Assembly: GCA_964613945.1 (NCBI GenBank)
Contig: CAZTJC010000010.1
Coordinates: 62,001 to 126,000, forward strand
DNA length: 64,000 nucleotides
Reading direction: 5' to 3'
Source: JAVVHH01 sp964613945
Lineage (GTDB): Bacteria > Pseudomonadota > Alphaproteobacteria > Acetobacterales > Acetobacteraceae
Shown: positions 61,171-64,000 of the stretch, in pieces
How positions within the stretch are numbered: the stretch's first letter is position 1
How the letters are laid out: the number at the start of each line of letters is the position of its first letter
Notes under the pieces: model-generated
The model's input: the letters and a program-made list of their open reading frames with translations, nothing else
The model's database searches: none
What the model was told of the DNA's origin: nothing
Position numbers and translations under genes: made by a program

Positions 61171-62685
61171 ATGCCCGACCAAACCGTCCTGGACGTAGGC
61201 GCCGGTAAGCAATTCTCCACGATCAATGCTGCGATTCAGGCGGCCAATGCGATGGGCGGGAACGCCGACATCCGGATCGACGCGGGATCATACGTCAACG
61301 ATGGCGGCTATCTGCAGGACGGGATCGACAACGTCACCATCGAGGGCGTGGGCGGGATGGCGGTCATCACCGACCCGGGTTTCAACGCCGGGGGCAAGGC
61401 GGCGATCGTCACCGGCGGACAGAACATCGTGCTGCGTAACCTGGACATCTCCGGCGTCACCGTGCCGGACGGCAACGGGGCGGCGGTGCGATACGACCGG
61501 GGAACGCTGCTGCTGGACCACGTGCATTTCCATGGCAATCAGAACGGGCTGCTCAGCGCACCGGACCTGTCGGGTTCCATCACCATTCAGAACAGTGAAT
61601 TCGACCACAACGGCACCGATGTCGGAAATACTCACAACATCTACATTGGCGATATCGGGACCTTTACGATCACCGGCAGCTACATACACGACGCGAATGT
61701 CGGGCACGAAATCAAGAGCCGTGCCGAGAACACCATCATCACCAACAACTACATCCTCGATAATACCGGGACGTCGTCCTATTCCATCGATCTTCCCAAT
61801 GGCGGCAACGCGACGATCACCGGCAACGTCATCGAGCAAGGGGTCAACAACCAGAACCGGGTCATCAACGCCTATGGCGAGGAGGGCAACCGCCATGTCG
61901 GCACGGCCGTGACGTTCTCGAACAACGTCGTGGTCAACGACGACGCCAACGGCGCCGGGTCGGTGTGGAACAACACCGGGGCGACGATCACGGGGAGCGG
62001 CAACACGGTTTGGCACACGGCCAATCTCGGCAATGGCGTCGATCCCGGCGCGTTCACGCAGCTCTCGGCGCGGCCCACGATCAATCCGCCGCCGTTCCAG
62101 GCCGCCGGTGCGTCCAACTCGGCGCCATCGGACGGAGATGGCGCGACGCCAGACCTCACGCCGACTTCGCCTCCTACATCGACGCCAGTCAGTGGGGTGA
62201 TCACCGCGCCGACGAGCCAGCTTCCACCCAACACGGCCATGCCGACGTTCAGGTTCTTTGACACCGTTCACGGCACCCAGTTCCTCACGTCCAGCGTCAC
62301 CGAGCGGAACGCAATCATCGCAAGCCGTGCCCCGTTGACCTACGAGGGCACCGGCATGGCAGCTGTGACGATGGACGAGAGCGATGCGAACGTCGCTCCG
62401 GTGTTCCGCTTCTTCGACACGAATAGCGGCACGCATTTCTTCACCACCAACGCCGACGAGCGCGCCTCAATCACTGCGACCCGGCCGGACTTGATCGAGG
62501 AACGGGCCAACTTCGCCGAGCACCTCACTCCAGTAGCCGGAGATTTCGCGGTGTATCGCTTCTTCAACAGCGGGTCAGGTGACCACTTCTTCACACAAAG
62601 CGCGACCGAACGAGCGTCTATCCTGGCGACCCGGGCGGACATGGTTGATGAGGGCGTCGCTTTCTACGCGCCGGGTCATCTCTAG
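61171..62685 (+). CDS. Right-handed beta-helix protein with three C-terminal DUF5648-like repeats
   Basis: Probable surface or secreted protein, 504 residues. Residues 1-290 are a parallel beta-helix (I-T-I-Q-N-S-E-F, F-T-I-T-G-S-Y-I, I-I-T-N-N-Y-I-L, A-T-I-T-G-N-V-I), Asn- and Thr-rich, as in pectate lyase-like proteins. A Pro/Ser/Thr linker (300-356) joins three repeats of about 45 residues at 358, 410 and 459: R-F-F-D/N-x-x-x-G-x-x-F-x-T-x-S/N-x-x-E-R. No signal peptide is seen at ATG 61171 or at the upstream TTG 61132. No catalytic residues of pectate lyases are evident. Function unknown. Confidence 0.76.
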   Translation: MPDQTVLDVGAGKQFSTINAAIQAANAMGGNADIRIDAGSYVNDGGYLQDGIDNVTIEGVGGMAVITDPGFNAGGKAAIVTGGQNIVLRNLDISGVTVPDGNGAAVRYDRGTLLLDHVHFHGNQNGLLSAPDLSGSITIQNSEFDHNGTDVGNTHNIYIGDIGTFTITGSYIHDANVGHEIKSRAENTIITNNYILDNTGTSSYSIDLPNGGNATITGNVIEQGVNNQNRVINAYGEEGNRHVGTAVTFSNNVVVNDDANGAGSVWNNTGATITGSGNTVWHTANLGNGVDPGAFTQLSARPTINPPPFQAAGASNSAPSDGDGATPDLTPTSPPTSTPVSGVITAPTSQLPPNTAMPTFRFFDTVHGTQFLTSSVTERNAIIASRAPLTYEGTGMAAVTMDESDANVAPVFRFFDTNSGTHFFTTNADERASITATRPDLIEERANFAEHLTPVAGDFAVYRFFNSGSGDHFFTQSATERASILATRADMVDEGVAFYAPGHL

Positions 62686-63890
62686 CACGGGGGTGCCTCC
62701 AACGTCGGCAAGATGCGGGTGAAGAGATGGTGCCCGTTCTTGAACGCCGTGAGTGCGGGTGAAAGCTCGGCAACAGCCTGGTTGGGGCTGGTGGCGTCGA
62801 AGATGACGAGGTCGGCCGGTGCGCCGACGCGGATGCCGTAGTCCTGCCGCATCAGCGCGGCGGGGCGGTCGGTGATCATGCGGAAGCATTCGATCAGACC
62901 GGGGTCGTCGGCGATCTGGGCGACGTTGGCGAACAGGTTGGCGATGCGGAGCAGCGAGCAATCGCCGTAGGGCGTAAACGGATTCAGCACGTTGTTCGTC
63001 GAAATCGAGCAGTTCACGCCGCGGTCCAGGAGGCGGTGAGCCGGGGCGACGCCGCGGGGCATGTTCTCGGTGGCGTCCTGGCCCATGAGGAAGAGGTCGG
63101 TGGCGGGTAGCGTCGTGACCGCAATGCCGGCATTGGCCAGGCGGGTGGCCAGGACGTCGAATTGGGCGGGCTTCATCGCCGAAAGCTTGGTGGAATGGCC
63201 GATCGTGACCCGGCCGCCCCAACCGTAGGCGTCGGTCACGCGGCAGACCTCGTCTGCATCGGGAGAGGCCGGGTCGAGGTCGAAATCGAGGTGGAAGTCG
63301 ATGTCGAAATCGAAGCGCTTGGCGAGTTCGAAGATGCGGGCGATTTGGCCGTACGAGTCCTCGTCGATGTAGGGCGCACCGCCGATCAGGTCGGCGCCTT
63401 CTCCCAAGGCCTGAACCAGAACGTCGTCGCAGCCGGGATCGTCCAGCAAGCCTTCCTGCGGGAAGACGCAGAGTTGGAGGTCGATGGCCCAGGCATAATC
63501 TTGCTTGAGGCGCCTCAGGGCACGCACGCTGGTCAGGCCGATGCGGGGGTCCACTTCGACATGGGTGCGCATGCGGAGGGTGCCGTGCAGGATGGCTCGC
63601 TCGACCATCGTGCGGGCGCGGTCGTAGACGTCCTGTTCGGTGAAGTCGCGCTTGGCGGCTTTGGTGGAGGCGACGGCCTCCTTGAGCGTGCCCTGCTGGC
63701 AGGTGCAGCGGGACATGATGCCGGATTTGTCGAGATGGATGTGGCTTTCGATCAGCCCGGCGCACACGAAGCGGCCACCGGCGTCGGTGACGGGGCCGTC
63801 GTGTGGGAGGGCTGGGCCGATCGCGGCGACCCGGCCGTTGCTAAAGCCGATATCGCCGAGATGGGTGTCGCGGATGAGGTGATCGAACAT
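62682..63890 (-). CDS. Cytosine-deaminase-like amidohydrolase
   Basis: Amidohydrolase-superfamily enzyme, 402 residues. The metal motif is E-S-H-I-H-L-D-K near residue 49 (H-x-H), with H-V-E-V-D near residue 108, D-F-H-L-D-F-D near residue 198 and I-G-H-S-T-K near residue 230, the pattern of CodA/AtzC-type deaminases. The late Asp falls in I-S-T-N-N-V, where CodA has S-D-N, so the metal-binding Asp may be substituted by Asn. Cytosine deamination would feed uracil to upp, but substrates of this group vary widely. Stop shares CTAG with the beta-helix gene. Confidence 0.75.
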   Translation of the reverse strand: MFDHLIRDTHLGDIGFSNGRVAAIGPALPHDGPVTDAGGRFVCAGLIESHIHLDKSGIMSRCTCQQGTLKEAVASTKAAKRDFTEQDVYDRARTMVERAILHGTLRMRTHVEVDPRIGLTSVRALRRLKQDYAWAIDLQLCVFPQEGLLDDPGCDDVLVQALGEGADLIGGAPYIDEDSYGQIARIFELAKRFDFDIDFHLDFDLDPASPDADEVCRVTDAYGWGGRVTIGHSTKLSAMKPAQFDVLATRLANAGIAVTTLPATDLFLMGQDATENMPRGVAPAHRLLDRGVNCSISTNNVLNPFTPYGDCSLLRIANLFANVAQIADDPGLIECFRMITDRPAALMRQDYGIRVGAPADLVIFDATSPNQAVAELSPALTAFKNGHHLFTRILPTLEAPPC

Positions 63891-63932
63891 CAGCGGCAGT
63901 TACGGTGGAGCGGGCGGATGGTTCCGCCGACT

Positions 63933-64000
63933 TCAGCCGTTGCGGAAGGTGTAGCTGTAGCCGTTGAGGGCGGGGGCGCCGCCGAGATGGGCGTAAAGGA
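63933..64000 (-). CDS. C-terminal end of an unidentified protein (5' end beyond window)
   Basis: An open frame enters from the right edge and ends at a TGA (63935-63933). The visible tail reads L-Y-A-H-L-G-G-A-P-A-L-N-G-Y-S-Y-T-F-R-N-G. It ends 42 bp before the amidohydrolase gene on the same strand, so it is probably the upstream gene of one operon. Too short to identify. Confidence 0.5.
   Translation of the reverse strand, partial: LYAHLGGAPALNGYSYTFRNG

Overview
The window is a GC-rich, gene-dense stretch of a draft bacterial chromosome. It carries about 62 protein genes, no rRNA, tRNA or CRISPR, and no transposase or integrase. Gene content and style (many ABC importers, FMN-dependent luciferase-like monooxygenases, short-chain dehydrogenases, a small DUF6726-like lipoprotein, CbtAB, a URC1-type enzyme) suggest an alphaproteobacterium, most likely Acetobacteraceae/Rhodospirillales. 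A truncated bciA (8-vinyl reductase of (bacterio)chlorophyll synthesis) implies that the organism, or a recent ancestor, makes bacteriochlorophyll. Four 100-N gaps (3726, 7794, 19284, 22095) break genes. Two of them are flanked by identical 55-bp ends and are removable assembly artefacts.

Layout. 1-3001: livHMGF branched-chain amino-acid importer (livH truncated). 3004-4352: HI0933-type flavoprotein. 4414-7793: D-amino-acid dehydrogenase-like enzyme, polar amino-acid binding protein, permease and a truncated SDR. 7894-16329 (minus): one long operon of two luciferase-like monooxygenases, two carboxymuconolactone-decarboxylase-like proteins and a peptide-type ABC importer. 16414-20004 (plus): glyoxalase-like protein, M3 metallopeptidase, bciA. 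20001-24490: second peptide-type binding protein, small acidic protein, SDR, methyltransferase, GntR/FCD regulator. 24577-29226 (minus): ABC-2 exporter pair and a complete polar amino-acid importer. 29307-35384: third luciferase-like monooxygenase, FkbM methyltransferase, M20 amidohydrolase, LivK-like protein, beta-propeller.

35386-41676: a compact cbtB-cbtA-AAA+ (CbbQ/NorQ)-VWA (CbbO/NorD) operon, divergent from a histidine-phosphatase homologue that has lost its catalytic histidine; then an aliphatic amidase and a ccdAB toxin-antitoxin pair. 41782-46303: a stressosome-type operon, rsbR-rsbS-rsbT-phosphatase, ending in a hybrid histidine kinase that itself starts with an RsbT/RsbW-like ATPase domain. 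46300-48359 (minus): tonB-exbD-exbB.

48422-52218: conserved protein, RNase T2, two SDRs, MgtC family. 52218-58850: histidine/urocanate degradation split over two divergent operons (hutF-P450-mgtC and hutI-hutU-ornithine cyclodeaminase) separated by only 28 bp; no hutH. 58910-63890: small lipoprotein, upp plus a URC1-type GTP cyclohydrolase II homologue (probable uracil-catabolism pair), a beta-helix protein with three DUF5648-like repeats, and a cytosine-deaminase-like amidohydrolase.

The most interesting candidates are the cobalt-transport/AAA+/VWA operon and the stressosome/hybrid-kinase operon. No stretch over 300 bp lacks a gene. All function calls come from reading translated sequences; no database search was run.
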